Counted from the first letter of the stretch, positions 16,241 to 24,406 are shown. The stretch is DNA of 35,562 nucleotides from an uncultured Lachnospiraceae bacterium (GCA_910587765.1 CAJUNR010000044.1:1-35562), one strand, 5' to 3'. Translations and numbers: made by a program. The notes: generated by a model not told the origin, from the letters alone.

Positions 16241-17011
16241 ATGTTTAGAGATGAATTTGGAATCGTATGCAACGGAGCGAAGGGGAAACTGAATCTTTTG
16301 AAAAATAATCCGGCCGGTTATGTAATCGCAGCGGTTATGGCCGGGTTCTTTATTGCGTTCGGAGGATTTGTCATGCTCACGGTGGGGGGCAATTTGGGTA
16401 CGACCGGCGCGGGCAAGATCATGATGGCGGCTTCCTTTGCGGCGGCGCTCAGCCTGGTCGTCATGGCCGGGGCGGAGCTGTTTACCGGCAATAATTTCGT
16501 GATGGCTTCCGCTGCGTTCGCGGGAGAAGTGCAGTGGGGCGAAGCGGTCAAGCTGTGGGTTATCTGTTACATAGGCAATCTGGCCGGTTCTCTGCTGGCG
16601 GCGGTCCTGTTCCATCTTACGGGACTTGCGAGCGGCACGGTGGGCGAAGTGATTGCCACCGTGGCGGCGGCGAAGATGGGCGGAGCGGCGCTGAATCTGT
16701 TTGTGAAGGCAATCTTCTGTAATATGCTGGTATGTCTTGCCGTGTGGTGCGGTTCCAAGATGAAGACCGAATCCGGCAAGCTGATCATGATTTTCTGGTG
16801 TATCTTCGTGTTCGTGCTCTGCGGCTTCGAGCACAGTGTGGCCAACATGACGATCATGGCGTCGGGACTTCTGGATCCCAACGGAGTGGCTGGACTTTCT
16901 GTGGGAGGTTATGTGTACAATCTGGCAATCGTAACGATCGGCAACATGATCGGCGGCATCCTCTTTGTGGCATGGCCGTACTTTATGATTCAGAAGAACA
17001 CGGGGAAATAG
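16241..17011 (+). CDS. Formate/nitrite transporter (FNT) family channel
   Basis: This 256-residue integral membrane protein is of the pentameric FNT family, which conducts small monovalent anions such as formate, nitrite or hydrosulfide. Six hydrophobic helices are visible. Characteristic segments include 'GAELFTGNN' in the second broken-helix region, 'KAIFCNMLVCLAVW' and 'CGFEHSVANM', whose His is the conserved pore histidine of the family. Anion specificity cannot be deduced. AGGAGGGG (16228-16235) supports the start at 16241 instead of an upstream ATG at 16187. It is a single gene, followed by terminator hairpins. Confidence 0.93.
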   Translation: MFRDEFGIVCNGAKGKLNLLKNNPAGYVIAAVMAGFFIAFGGFVMLTVGGNLGTTGAGKIMMAASFAAALSLVVMAGAELFTGNNFVMASAAFAGEVQWGEAVKLWVICYIGNLAGSLLAAVLFHLTGLASGTVGEVIATVAAAKMGGAALNLFVKAIFCNMLVCLAVWCGSKMKTESGKLIMIFWCIFVFVLCGFEHSVANMTIMASGLLDPNGVAGLSVGGYVYNLAIVTIGNMIGGILFVAWPYFMIQKNTGK

Positions 17012-17050
17012 GTGTGGAGGTTTCCGTATAAATATCCCATATAAATGAAA

Positions 17051-17080
17051 GAAAAGAGCAGGCGGACTGCTCTTTTCTTG
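17051..17080 (+). terminator. Intrinsic terminator after the FNT gene
   Basis: GAAAAGAGCAG (17051-17061) pairs perfectly with CTGCTCTTTTC (17067-17077) around a five-base loop. The A-rich left and T-rich right flanks suggest it could act in both directions. Confidence 0.75.
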
Positions 17081-17135
17081 ATGCGCAGGGATGCGTAAGG
17101 AAATTTGCTGCTTTGCAGCACGCACCCTGCGCGGC

Positions 17136-17170
17136 GAGTAGGGAAGAAATCTTCCCTGCTCAATTTTTTT
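17136..17170 (+). terminator. Second intrinsic terminator
   Basis: GAGTAGGGAAGA (17136-17147) pairs with TCTTCCCTGCTC (17150-17161) and is followed by a run of seven T (17164-17170). It resembles the hairpin at 6286-6310. Confidence 0.75.
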
Positions 17171-17183
17171 GCGCAGGAAACAG

Positions 17184-17211
17184 TTGACATCCCCGGGAAA
17201 AATGCTATGCT
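17184..17211 (+). promoter_or_regulatory. SigA-type promoter of the DUF554 gene
   Basis: TTGACA (17184-17189) and TATGCT (17206-17211) are 16 bases apart, directly after the T tract of the upstream terminator. The leader would be about 110 bases. Confidence 0.65.
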
Positions 17212-17328
17212 TAAACTGTTGTGCCGCATGGAAAGCGTGCGGCGGTAAAGGGAAGGATTGTCATTAAATAAACGCCGGGACATGCGGCGCGGAGTTCTGG
17301 TATACAATGGAAGACGGAGAGCGTAAGG

Positions 17329-18006
17329 ATGACGGGAACGATTGTGAACACCTGTACGATACTGGCGGGAAGCCTGATCGGCAGTATTTTCAAAAAAGGA
17401 ATCAGAGAAGAGCAGCAGAACGCGCTGTATACAGCCATGGGTCTGGCGGCGACGGGGCTTGGAATCAACGCGGTGGTGCGGAATATGCCGAACAGCCGCT
17501 ATCCGGTGCTTTTCATCGTGAGCCTGGCGCTGGGAAGCCTGATCGGGACGAGTATCGACATTGACGGGAGATTCCAGAGACTGACGGAGAAACTGTCCGC
17601 GGGCCAGCTTGGCAGAGGACTTTCCACCGGGATTCTTCTGTTCTGCATCGGGACTTTGTCCATTCTGGGGCCGATACAGAGCGCATTATACGGAGATCAT
17701 ACGTATCTGTTTACCAACGCGGCGCTGGATTTTGTGACTTCCATGGTGCTGGCGTCCACTTACGGCATCGGCATGGCTCTGACGGCGGTCGTTCTGTTCT
17801 GCTGGCAGGGGGCGATTTATGCGGCCGCCCTGCTGCTGGGGAATTTTATGACGGCGGATATGATGACGGAGCTCTCGGTGGTAGGCGGGTTTCTGATCGC
17901 CAGCTCAGGACTGTCCATCCTGAATATCCGGGACTGCAGGACGATGAATATGCTGCCGTCGCTGGTGATTCCGGTTCTGTTCTGCCGGGTGATGGAGTTT
18001 TTTTAG
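17329..18006 (+). CDS. DUF554 family membrane protein (YdfK-like)
   Basis: This 225-residue multi-pass membrane protein has about six or seven hydrophobic helices. The N-terminus 'GTIVNTCTILAGSLIGSIFKKGI' and the Gly/Ser-rich 'LGSLIGTSIDID' and 'ATGLGINAV' segments are typical of DUF554. 'GILLFCIGTLSILGPIQSAL.GD' in the middle and 'VGGFLIASSGLSIL' near the end also fit. The family's function is unknown; a transport role is usually assumed. A GGAGAG precedes the start. The MBL-fold gene follows after 17 bases, so co-transcription is likely. Confidence 0.88.
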   Translation: MTGTIVNTCTILAGSLIGSIFKKGIREEQQNALYTAMGLAATGLGINAVVRNMPNSRYPVLFIVSLALGSLIGTSIDIDGRFQRLTEKLSAGQLGRGLSTGILLFCIGTLSILGPIQSALYGDHTYLFTNAALDFVTSMVLASTYGIGMALTAVVLFCWQGAIYAAALLLGNFMTADMMTELSVVGGFLIASSGLSILNIRDCRTMNMLPSLVIPVLFCRVMEFF

Positions 18007-18023
18007 CGGAGGAGGAGAGACGT

Positions 18024-18725
18024 ATGCTGCATGTCCTGTTTATCTGCCACAGCAGTTTTGCGGTGGAACTGGATCGGAGCGTGTTGATATTTGACTATTA
18101 CGGAGAAGGAACGCTGCCCCCGGCGCCGGGAGACAAGGACGTCTATTTCCTGAACACTCACAGGCATCCCGATCATTTTAAAAGAGAGATACTGGCGCTG
18201 CGCGAACGGTATCCGGGAGCGCGGTACATCCTGTCGAGAGACATCTGTTTCCGCAAAGAGGAGCGCAGAGAGTGGATTTACAGCGTAAAGCCGAGGGAAA
18301 CGTATGAAATCGGCGGACTGCGCATCCGGACGCTCCGCTCCACGGACATGGGCGTCGCTTTTCTGGTCGAGACGGAGGGGAGACGCATCTATCACGCGGG
18401 CGATCTGAACTGGTGGCACTGGGAAGGGGAAGACAAAGCCTGGAACAACAATATGGCCGCGAATTATAAAAATGAAGTGGACCGGATTAAAGGGCAGCAT
18501 TTTGACGCGGCGTTTGTGCCGGTTGATCCCCGTCTGGGGGACGCTTATTACTGGGGGATGAAATATTTTCTGGAGCAGACGGAAGCCGATCATGTATTCC
18601 CGATGCATCTCTGGGGGAAATATGAGCTGTGCGAAAAGCTCGAACGGCAGCCGGAGATGGCGGGACTGACGGCGCATTGCCACCGGCTCGCCCGCGAAGG
18701 ACAGGAGTGGGAGTTATGCTGGTAA
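18024..18725 (+). CDS. MBL-fold metallo-hydrolase
   Basis: This is a 233-residue metallo-beta-lactamase-fold protein. The metal-binding signature HxHxDH is at 46-51 ('HRHPDH'), a further 'YHAGDLNWW' segment supplies the Asp ligand, and 'FPMHLWG' supplies the last His. The shortened fold resembles UlaG-like or unclassified MBL hydrolases rather than a beta-lactamase. The substrate is unknown. GGAGGAGG lies upstream of the ATG. The last 10 bases overlap the RNase HI gene, indicating translational coupling. Confidence 0.85.
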   Translation: MLHVLFICHSSFAVELDRSVLIFDYYGEGTLPPAPGDKDVYFLNTHRHPDHFKREILALRERYPGARYILSRDICFRKEERREWIYSVKPRETYEIGGLRIRTLRSTDMGVAFLVETEGRRIYHAGDLNWWHWEGEDKAWNNNMAANYKNEVDRIKGQHFDAAFVPVDPRLGDAYYWGMKYFLEQTEADHVFPMHLWGKYELCEKLERQPEMAGLTAHCHRLAREGQEWELCW

Positions 18726-19189
18726 AAATCTATACGGACGGCTCGGCCCGGGGGAATCCGGACGGCCCGGGCGGATACGGAACGATACTGACCTGCGTGG
18801 ACGCGAAAGGGACGGAGCACGTCCGGGAATATTCCCAGGGTTATCGGAAGACGACAAACAACCGGATGGAGCTGATGGCGGCGATCGTGGGTCTGGAAGC
18901 GCTCAGGCGGCCCTGTGAGGTGGAGCTGTACTCGGATTCCAGATATCTGGTGGACGCCTTTAACCGGCACTGGATCGATTCCTGGGTCAGGAAGGGCTGG
19001 ATGCGCAATGCGAAGGAGCCGGTGAAGAATCCGGATCTCTGGAAACGGCTTCTGAAGGCGATGGAGCCGCATGAGGTGAAATTTATCTGGGTCAGGGGAC
19101 ATAACGGGCATCCGCAGAACGAACGCTGCGACCGGCTGGCGACGGCGGCGGCGGACGGCGACGGGCTGATTGAGGACGTTGTTTTGTAA
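18716..19189 (+). CDS. rnhA: Ribonuclease HI
   Basis: This 157-residue RNase HI cuts the RNA strand of RNA-DNA hybrids, acting on R-loops and replication primers. The catalytic acidic residues are recognisable: Asp8 in 'IYTDGSARGNPG-like', Glu in 'NNRMELMAAI', Asp in 'YSDSRYLVDA' and the last Asp in 'NERCDRLATAAA'. The length is standard for the type 1 enzyme. The start at 18716 lies inside the end of the MBL gene with GGAGTT just upstream; longer frames have no better site. Repeat copy C begins 8 bases after the stop. Confidence 0.93.
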   Translation: MLVKIYTDGSARGNPDGPGGYGTILTCVDAKGTEHVREYSQGYRKTTNNRMELMAAIVGLEALRRPCEVELYSDSRYLVDAFNRHWIDSWVRKGWMRNAKEPVKNPDLWKRLLKAMEPHEVKFIWVRGHNGHPQNERCDRLATAAADGDGLIEDVVL

Positions 19190-19197
19190 GTGCATGC

Positions 19198-19407
19198 ACT
19201 GCTGCTCACACTCACGCTATCCGGACGCCCGACGCGGGCAGATCATCCTTCCAGACCCCGCTCGCGCTTAATGAAGGGACGCAGCGGTATTTATGCCCTT
19301 TGGGTACTAAGGCGCGAAAAGACCGCGCCTAAGGACTGGCGCCCTTCAATGGGTCTTTCAGGATGATCTGCCCGCGTCGAGCTGAAAACCGGTGCGTGAA
19401 CAGCAAC
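19198..19407 (+). repeat. MITE-like palindromic repeat, copy C
   Basis: Full-length forward copy. It shows GACGCGGGCAGATCATCC then CCAGACCCC on the left, GGCGCCCTTCAATGGGTC and ATCTGCCCGCGTCGAGC on the right, with tips ACTGCTGCTCAC and GTGAACAGCAAC. The central stem AAGGCGCG pairs with CGCGCCT. It ends 30 bases before the alaS promoter. Confidence 0.87.
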
Positions 19408-19436
19408 GCCCGGCGGCTAAAAATTTGCAGAATATA

Positions 19437-19465
19437 TTGCGGTAGTCAAAATCGTGTGATATGAT
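19437..19465 (+). promoter_or_regulatory. Probable promoter of alaS
   Basis: TTGCGG (19437-19442) and TATGAT (19460-19465) have a 17-base spacer. The predicted leader is about 105 bases. Confidence 0.55.
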
Positions 19466-19577
19466 GGATACTATGCAGCCGGGTATGGGTTTTGCGTGCC
19501 CGGGCGCGTTCTTGTGCGTTCCTGGCGGGAACCGTCGGGGACGGACGATGTAGAAAGCTGTAAACAGGAGGACGAAT

Positions 19578-22217
19578 GTGAAAGAATACGGTGTGAATGA
19601 GCTTCGCAGAATGTTCCTTGATTTCTTCGAGAGCAAGGATCATCTGAAAATGAAGAGTTTTTCTCTTGTTCCTCACAATGACAAGAGTCTTTTGCTGATC
19701 AATTCCGGTATGGCTCCGCTCAAGCCATATTTTACAGGAGCGGAGATTCCGCCCCGGCGGCGTGTGACGACCTGCCAGAAATGCATCCGTACCGGCGATA
19801 TTGAGAACGTGGGCAAAACCGCCCGCCACGGCACTTTTTTTGAGATGCTGGGGAATTTTTCCTTCGGAGATTACTTTAAAGACGAGGCCATTGCCTGGTC
19901 CTGGGAATTTCTGACGGAGGTGGTGGGGCTTGACCCGCAGCGTCTTTACCCGTCCGTCTATCTGGAGGACGACGAGGCGTTTGAGATCTGGAACCGGAAA
20001 ATCGGTATCCCTGCGGACCGTATTTTCCGGTTCGGCAAGGAAGATAATTTCTGGGAGCACGGCGCCGGCCCCTGCGGCCCCTGCTCCGAGGTCTATTACG
20101 ACCGGGGAGAAGCGTATGGCTGCGGCCGGCCCGACTGTACCGTGGGCTGCGACTGCGACCGTTATATGGAGATCTGGAACAATGTGTTTACCCAGTTCGA
20201 CAATGACGGAAACAATCACTATACGGAACTGACCCAGAAAAACATTGATACAGGGATGGGACTGGAGCGTCTGGCGGTAGTGGTGCAGAATGTGGACTCC
20301 ATATTTGATGTGGATACGGTCCGCGCTCTGCGCGACAAGGTATGCGAATACGCCCGCTGTGAATATAAAAAGGATGAGAAGAAGGATGTGTCAATCCGTC
20401 TGATTACGGATCATATCCGTTCGGCGACCTTTATGATCTCCGACGGCATTATGCCCGCCAATGTGGGAAGAGGCTACGTGCTCCGCCGTCTGATCCGCCG
20501 CGCCGCGCGTCACGGCCGGCTGCTGGGGATCGAGGGAAAATTCCTGGCGAAGCTTTCCGAGACGGTGATCGAAGGGTCCAGGGACGGCTATCCGGAGCTG
20601 GAGGAGAAGAGGGAGTTCATCTTCAAAGTCCTGACACAGGAGGAAGACAAGTTCAATAAGACCATCGACCAGGGGCTTGGTATCCTGACGGATATGGAAG
20701 AGTCCATGAAAGCGGCCGGAGAGAAGACGCTGTCCGGCGCGGACGCGTTCCGGCTGTACGACACCTACGGCTTCCCGCTGGATCTGACCAGAGAGATTCT
20801 GGAAGAGAAGGGCTATGACATCGACGAGGCCGGTTTCCAGGCGTGTATGGAGGAACAGAGACGTCTGGCGCAGGAATCCCATGAGACGACAAACTACATG
20901 GGAGCGGACGCCACGGTCTATGACGGGATCGACGCGTCGGTGACGACGGAATTTGTCGGTTATGACCGTCTGGTACATGAATCTGAGGTGACAGTGCTGG
21001 CCGCCGAGACGGAACTGACGGAAGCGCTGTCTGAAGGCCAGAGAGGGACGATCTTTGTCAAAGAAACGCCGTTCTATGCGACCATGGGCGGACAGCAGGG
21101 AGACAAAGGCGTGATTACCTGCGGCGAAGCCCGCTTCATTGTGGACGATACCGTCAAACTACTGGGGGGTAAAGTGGGGCATGTGGGCCATATGACGTCC
21201 GGGTTCATCCGGGCGGGCGACAGGGTGACTCTGGCGGCGGACGCGTCCGGACGCGCAGACACCTGTAAGAACCACAGCGCGACCCATCTGCTTCAGAAAG
21301 CGCTCAAGCTGGTGCTGGGCAACCACGTGGAGCAGAAGGGTTCTCTGGTAACGCCGGATCGTCTCCGCTTTGATTTCGCGCATTTCCAGCAGATGACGGC
21401 GGAAGAATTGAGCCGGGTGGAAGACATCGTCAACGAACAGATCCGTACGGCGCTTCCGGTCGTGACGCAGGTCATGAATCTGGAGGAAGCGAAGAAGAGC
21501 GGCGCCATGGCACTGTTTGACGAGAAGTATGCCGAGGATGTCCGCGTGGTATCCATGGGAGATTTCTCCAAAGAACTGTGCGGCGGCACTCATGTGGCGA
21601 ACACCGGGATGATCACGGCGTTCAAGATCGTATCCGAGTCCGGAATTGCGGCCGGCGTGCGCAGAATCGAGGCGCTGACCGGGGAGGGAGTCTTCCGTTA
21701 TTACAGGGAACAGGAAGCAAAGCTTGCGGAGGCGGCGAAGCTTCTGAAGACGACACCCGCGGCCGTGTCGGAGAAGATCGGACACCTTCTGGCGGAAGTG
21801 AAAGCGCTGCAGAGCGAAAACGAATCGCTGAAAAGCAGGGCGGCGAAAGACGCGCTCGGGGATGTCATGAGCCAGGTGAAAGAGATCAAAGGCGTCAAGG
21901 TTCTCGCCGCGAAAGTGGAGGGCGTGGACATGAACGGCCTTCGTGATCTCGGCGATCAACTGAAGGAAAAGCTGGGCGAAGGAGTTGTGCTCCTGGCTTC
22001 TGTGACGGACGGGAAGGTCAGCCTGATGGCGACTGCCACGGACGGGGCTATGAAAGCGGGCGCCCATGCCGGCAACCTGATCAAGGCGATTGCTTCCGTC
22101 GTAGGCGGAGGCGGAGGAGGAAGGCCGAACATGGCGCAGGCGGGCGGAAAAAACCCGGCGGGCGTGGACGAGGCCATCGCGAAAGCGGCCGAAGTAGTGG
22201 AAAGTCAGTTAAACTGA
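19578..22217 (+). CDS. alaS: Alanyl-tRNA synthetase
   Basis: This 879-residue class II synthetase charges tRNA-Ala in the cytoplasm. The N-terminal aminoacylation domain starts 'ELRRMFLDFFESKDHLKMKSFSLVPHNDKSLLLINSGMAPLKPYF', a near-universal AlaRS beginning. The editing domain has its zinc ligands in 'HSATH' (His566, His570) and 'CGGTH' (Cys668, His672). A coiled stretch and the DHHA1 C-terminal domain ('GGGGGGRPNMAQAGG') complete the protein. The start is GTG at 19578 with an AGGAGG site 9 bases before it. No frameshift or missing motif is seen. Confidence 0.98.
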   Translation: MKEYGVNELRRMFLDFFESKDHLKMKSFSLVPHNDKSLLLINSGMAPLKPYFTGAEIPPRRRVTTCQKCIRTGDIENVGKTARHGTFFEMLGNFSFGDYFKDEAIAWSWEFLTEVVGLDPQRLYPSVYLEDDEAFEIWNRKIGIPADRIFRFGKEDNFWEHGAGPCGPCSEVYYDRGEAYGCGRPDCTVGCDCDRYMEIWNNVFTQFDNDGNNHYTELTQKNIDTGMGLERLAVVVQNVDSIFDVDTVRALRDKVCEYARCEYKKDEKKDVSIRLITDHIRSATFMISDGIMPANVGRGYVLRRLIRRAARHGRLLGIEGKFLAKLSETVIEGSRDGYPELEEKREFIFKVLTQEEDKFNKTIDQGLGILTDMEESMKAAGEKTLSGADAFRLYDTYGFPLDLTREILEEKGYDIDEAGFQACMEEQRRLAQESHETTNYMGADATVYDGIDASVTTEFVGYDRLVHESEVTVLAAETELTEALSEGQRGTIFVKETPFYATMGGQQGDKGVITCGEARFIVDDTVKLLGGKVGHVGHMTSGFIRAGDRVTLAADASGRADTCKNHSATHLLQKALKLVLGNHVEQKGSLVTPDRLRFDFAHFQQMTAEELSRVEDIVNEQIRTALPVVTQVMNLEEAKKSGAMALFDEKYAEDVRVVSMGDFSKELCGGTHVANTGMITAFKIVSESGIAAGVRRIEALTGEGVFRYYREQEAKLAEAAKLLKTTPAAVSEKIGHLLAEVKALQSENESLKSRAAKDALGDVMSQVKEIKGVKVLAAKVEGVDMNGLRDLGDQLKEKLGEGVVLLASVTDGKVSLMATATDGAMKAGAHAGNLIKAIASVVGGGGGGRPNMAQAGGKNPAGVDEAIAKAAEVVESQLN

Positions 22218-22250
22218 CGGAAAGTGGAAAAAGAAAAGGAGAGTGTTAAG

Positions 22251-22571
22251 ATGACAACAGGATTAAAGGTATGGCTTTGGATTGTACTGGTGGTAAATGC
22301 AATATCAGGAGTGACGGCGATTGCGACCGCAATGTTGATCCCGCTGATGTGGGTCGTTGTGGTGGCGGAGGCCCTGGTAGTTGCGGGTGCGGCGATGCTT
22401 CTGTTCCCCAGAAAGAAGATGGGCTTTTATCTGATCTGCGCAGGCGCGGCGGTAAGCTTGATTCTGAATGTGGTCCTGGGAGAGAACGTCATTGGTTCCG
22501 TGATTTCCGCAGTGATCATGCCGCTGATCGTCTGGCTGCTGATCAAGAAAACCTGGTACGAATTTCAGTAG
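22251..22571 (+). CDS. Small four-helix membrane protein, unknown function
   Basis: This 106-residue protein is almost entirely hydrophobic, with four predicted helices and a basic break 'FPRKKMG' between helices two and three. It ends with 'KKTWYEFQ'. I do not recognise a named family. The start at 22251 is preferred because AAGGAGA lies 9-15 bases upstream; the in-frame ATG at 22224 has no site and would add charged residues. It lies 33 bases after alaS in the same direction, in the slot before rpmF where many Firmicutes carry a DUF177 (yceD) gene, but it is not a DUF177 protein. Confidence 0.7.
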   Translation: MTTGLKVWLWIVLVVNAISGVTAIATAMLIPLMWVVVVAEALVVAGAAMLLFPRKKMGFYLICAGAAVSLILNVVLGENVIGSVISAVIMPLIVWLLIKKTWYEFQ

Positions 22572-22600
22572 AAATCGGCGGGAATTGTAAAAAAAACTGC

Positions 22601-22629
22601 TTGACATTCCCACACGCGATATGTATAAT
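22601..22629 (+). promoter_or_regulatory. Strong SigA-type promoter of rpmF
   Basis: Consensus TTGACA (22601-22606) and TATAAT (22624-22629) with a 17-base spacer. This perfect promoter fits a ribosomal protein gene; the leader is about 80 bases. Confidence 0.85.
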
Positions 22630-22716
22630 GTAAAGAGTGTGAATGATTCGGGTTGCATTTATGCGGCTTCGAAGATTGACGAACTGAAGCGAGAAAGCAT
22701 AGAGGAGGTGTAACCT

Positions 22717-22896
22717 GTGTCTATTTGTCCAAAGAATAAATCTTCCAAGGGAAGAAGAGATAAGAGAAGAGCGAACTGGAAGATGAGCGCTCCGAATCTG
22801 GTGAAGTGCAGTAAGTGCGGTGCTCTTATGATGCCTCACAGAGTATGCAAGGCGTGCGGCTCTTACAATAAAAAAGAGATCATTGCAGTCGATTGA
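22717..22896 (+). CDS. rpmF: 50S ribosomal protein L32
   Basis: This is a 59-residue protein starting at GTG 22717, with AGGAGGTG (22703-22710) as ribosome site. The N-terminus 'SICPKNKSSKGRRDKRRANWKM' matches the conserved basic L32 beginning. A zinc ribbon follows, with the pairs Cys-x2-Cys ('CSKC') and Cys-x2-Cys ('CKAC'), so this is the zinc-binding form. It is a structural component of the large ribosomal subunit. rpmF upstream of plsX is a widely conserved order in bacteria. Here a terminator and half a repeat separate the two. Confidence 0.96.
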   Translation: MSICPKNKSSKGRRDKRRANWKMSAPNLVKCSKCGALMMPHRVCKACGSYNKKEIIAVD

Positions 22897-22916
22897 TTTT
22901 GAAGAGATGAGCAAGG

Positions 22917-22951
22917 CAGGGGTTTGAGGAAAGGCTCGAACCCCTGTTTTT
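22917..22951 (+). terminator. Intrinsic terminator after rpmF
   Basis: CAGGGGTTTGAG (22917-22928) pairs with CTCGAACCCCTG (22935-22946), with one mismatch, followed by five T. Confidence 0.85.
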
Positions 22952-22956
22952 GTATG

Positions 22957-23049
22957 CGAAGGGGCGCCTGAGGACCGGCGCCCTTCAATGGGTCTTTCAG
23001 GAAAATCTGCCCGCATCAGGCTGAGGCCGGCGTAGATGTGAAAAGCAAC
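22957..23049 (+). repeat. MITE-like repeat, copy D (right half only)
   Basis: Contains GGACCGGCGCCCTTCAATGG, TTTCAGGAAAATCTGCCCGC and the tip GTGAAAAGCAAC, which match the right half of copy E closely. The left half is missing. It sits between the rpmF terminator and the plsX promoter. Confidence 0.8.
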
Positions 23050-23090
23050 GGAAACACCGCTTTTTTCGTTTCTTTTTTTTTATGAAAGTA

Positions 23091-23119
23091 TTGACTTAAA
23101 TAACCGGTTTTCGTATTAT
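23091..23119 (+). promoter_or_regulatory. SigA-type promoter of plsX
   Basis: TTGACT (23091-23096) and TATTAT (23114-23119) with a 17-base spacer, about 27 bases before the plsX start. No FapR-like site could be recognised with confidence. Confidence 0.65.
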
Positions 23120-23145
23120 GATATAGACAACAAGGAGGAAAGAGG

Positions 23146-24186
23146 ATGCAGGAACTGATCAAGGTTGCAGTCGATGCCATGGGAGGAGACCATGCGCCGC
23201 AGGAGATTGTAAAAGGCGCCGTGGAAGCGGTGAACAGCCAGAGCCGGGTGAAGGTGTTTCTGGTGGGACAGAAGGCCGCAGTGCAGGCGGAGCTGCAGAA
23301 GTATCAGTATGATTCTTCCAGAATCGAGATCGTGGATGCCCCGGAAGTGATCGGCATGGCGGAGCCGCCGGTTCAGGCAATCCGCACGAAGAAAAATTCT
23401 TCCATCGTAGTTGCGATGAAGATGGTGAAAAACGGCGAAGCGGATGCATTCGTCGGTGCGGGAAGTACGGGAGCCGTCCTTGTGGGCGGTCAGTTGATCG
23501 TTGGAAGGATCAAGGGTGTAGAGCGTCCTCCGCTTGCTCCCCTTATGCCGACGGAAAAAGGCGTCTCTCTGCTGATTGACTGCGGAGCCAACGTGGATGC
23601 CAGGCCTTCTCATCTGGTTCAGTTCGCGAAGATGGGCTCGATTTATATGGAGCATGTGATGGGCGTCAAAAACCCGAGAGTCGCGATTGTGAACATCGGC
23701 GCCGAGGAAGAGAAGGGCAACGCGCTGGTGAAGGAAACCTTTCCGCTTTTAAAGGCGTGCAGTGAACTGAATTTTACAGGGAGCATAGAAGCGCGCGATA
23801 TTCCGTCCGGGTGTGCGGACGTCATTGTCTGCGAAGCCTTTGCGGGAAATATCATTCTGAAGCTGTATGAAGGAGTGGGTGCGACGCTGATCTCCATGGT
23901 GAAAAAAGGAATGATGAGCAGTCTTCGCAGCAAAATCGGCGCCCTTCTGGTAAAGCCGGCGCTCAAAGAGACGCTCAGGCGTTTTGATACCAGCCAGTAC
24001 GGCGGCGCGCCTCTGCTGGGACTGAAGGGACTGGTCGTCAAGACCCATGGAAGTTCCAAAGCGGTCGAGGTCCGCAATTCCATTCTGCAGTGCGTGACCT
24101 TTACCGAACAGCAGATCAATGAGAAGATCCGGGCAGGCATCGGGGGAAAAGAAAATCAGGAAGGGAATGGAAGTCATGGAATTTGA
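23146..24186 (+). CDS. plsX: Phosphate acyltransferase PlsX
   Basis: PlsX (346 residues) converts acyl-ACP to acyl-phosphate, the acyl donor for glycerol-3-phosphate in phospholipid synthesis; it is a peripheral membrane enzyme. The N-terminus 'VAVDAMGGDHAPQEIVKGAVEA', then 'GAGSTGAVLVGG', 'LIDCGANVDARPSHLVQFAKMGSIYME' and 'VCEAFAGNIILKLYEG' are all strong family signatures. AAGGAGG precedes the start. Its 3' end overlaps acpP by 11 bases, so enzyme and acyl carrier are translated together. Confidence 0.97.
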   Translation: MQELIKVAVDAMGGDHAPQEIVKGAVEAVNSQSRVKVFLVGQKAAVQAELQKYQYDSSRIEIVDAPEVIGMAEPPVQAIRTKKNSSIVVAMKMVKNGEADAFVGAGSTGAVLVGGQLIVGRIKGVERPPLAPLMPTEKGVSLLIDCGANVDARPSHLVQFAKMGSIYMEHVMGVKNPRVAIVNIGAEEEKGNALVKETFPLLKACSELNFTGSIEARDIPSGCADVIVCEAFAGNIILKLYEGVGATLISMVKKGMMSSLRSKIGALLVKPALKETLRRFDTSQYGGAPLLGLKGLVVKTHGSSKAVEVRNSILQCVTFTEQQINEKIRAGIGGKENQEGNGSHGI

Positions 24187-24406
24187 GAAATTACAGGAAA
24201 TCATTGCGGAAGTACTGAATGTGGATGCAGACGAGATTACGATGGACACCACGTTTGTGGACGATCTGGGAGCGGATTCCCTGGATGTGTTTCAGATTAT
24301 TATGGGGATCGAGGAAGAATTTGATATTGAGATCGCCAATGAGGATGCGGAGAAGATTGTGTCTGTCGGGGATGCGGTGGAGCAGATCAAGAACGCAATA
24401 AACTGA
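24176..24406 (+). CDS. acpP: Acyl carrier protein
   Basis: This 76-residue acidic protein carries growing acyl chains on a phosphopantetheine attached to Ser35 in 'LGADSLD', the universal ACP site. Residues 'EFDIEIANEDAEKIVSVGDAVEQI' form the typical C-terminal half. The start at 24176 has AGGAAGGG 10 bases upstream; the ATG at 24167 would sit on top of that site. It overlaps the end of plsX. A 150-base gap with inverted repeats (GGGCTGC pairing with GCAGCCC) separates it from rnc. Confidence 0.96.
   Translation: MEFEKLQEIIAEVLNVDADEITMDTTFVDDLGADSLDVFQIIMGIEEEFDIEIANEDAEKIVSVGDAVEQIKNAIN

Larger units (their letters stand above)
17012..17328. other. Intergenic region with three consecutive hairpins and a promoter
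   Basis: After the FNT stop codon come three inverted repeats in a row: 17051-17077, about 17083-17132 (GCGCAGGG pairing with CCCTGCGC) and 17136-17161 with a T tract. A promoter for the next gene is at 17184-17211. No gene is seen. Confidence 0.6.
19190..19577. other. Intergenic region upstream of alaS
   Basis: It holds repeat copy C (19198-19407), a promoter (19437-19465) and a GC-rich leader of about 100 bases with small hairpins (e.g. CCGTC GGG GACGG at 19528-19540). No T-box-like conserved block (GGTGG followed by CCGCG) is seen. No gene is seen. Confidence 0.6.

Noticed and set aside
22643..22687. 14-codon Arg-rich frame in the rpmF leader as a leader peptide
   Set aside because: It begins only about ten bases after the expected transcription start, has no ribosome site, and short frames of this size are common by chance.
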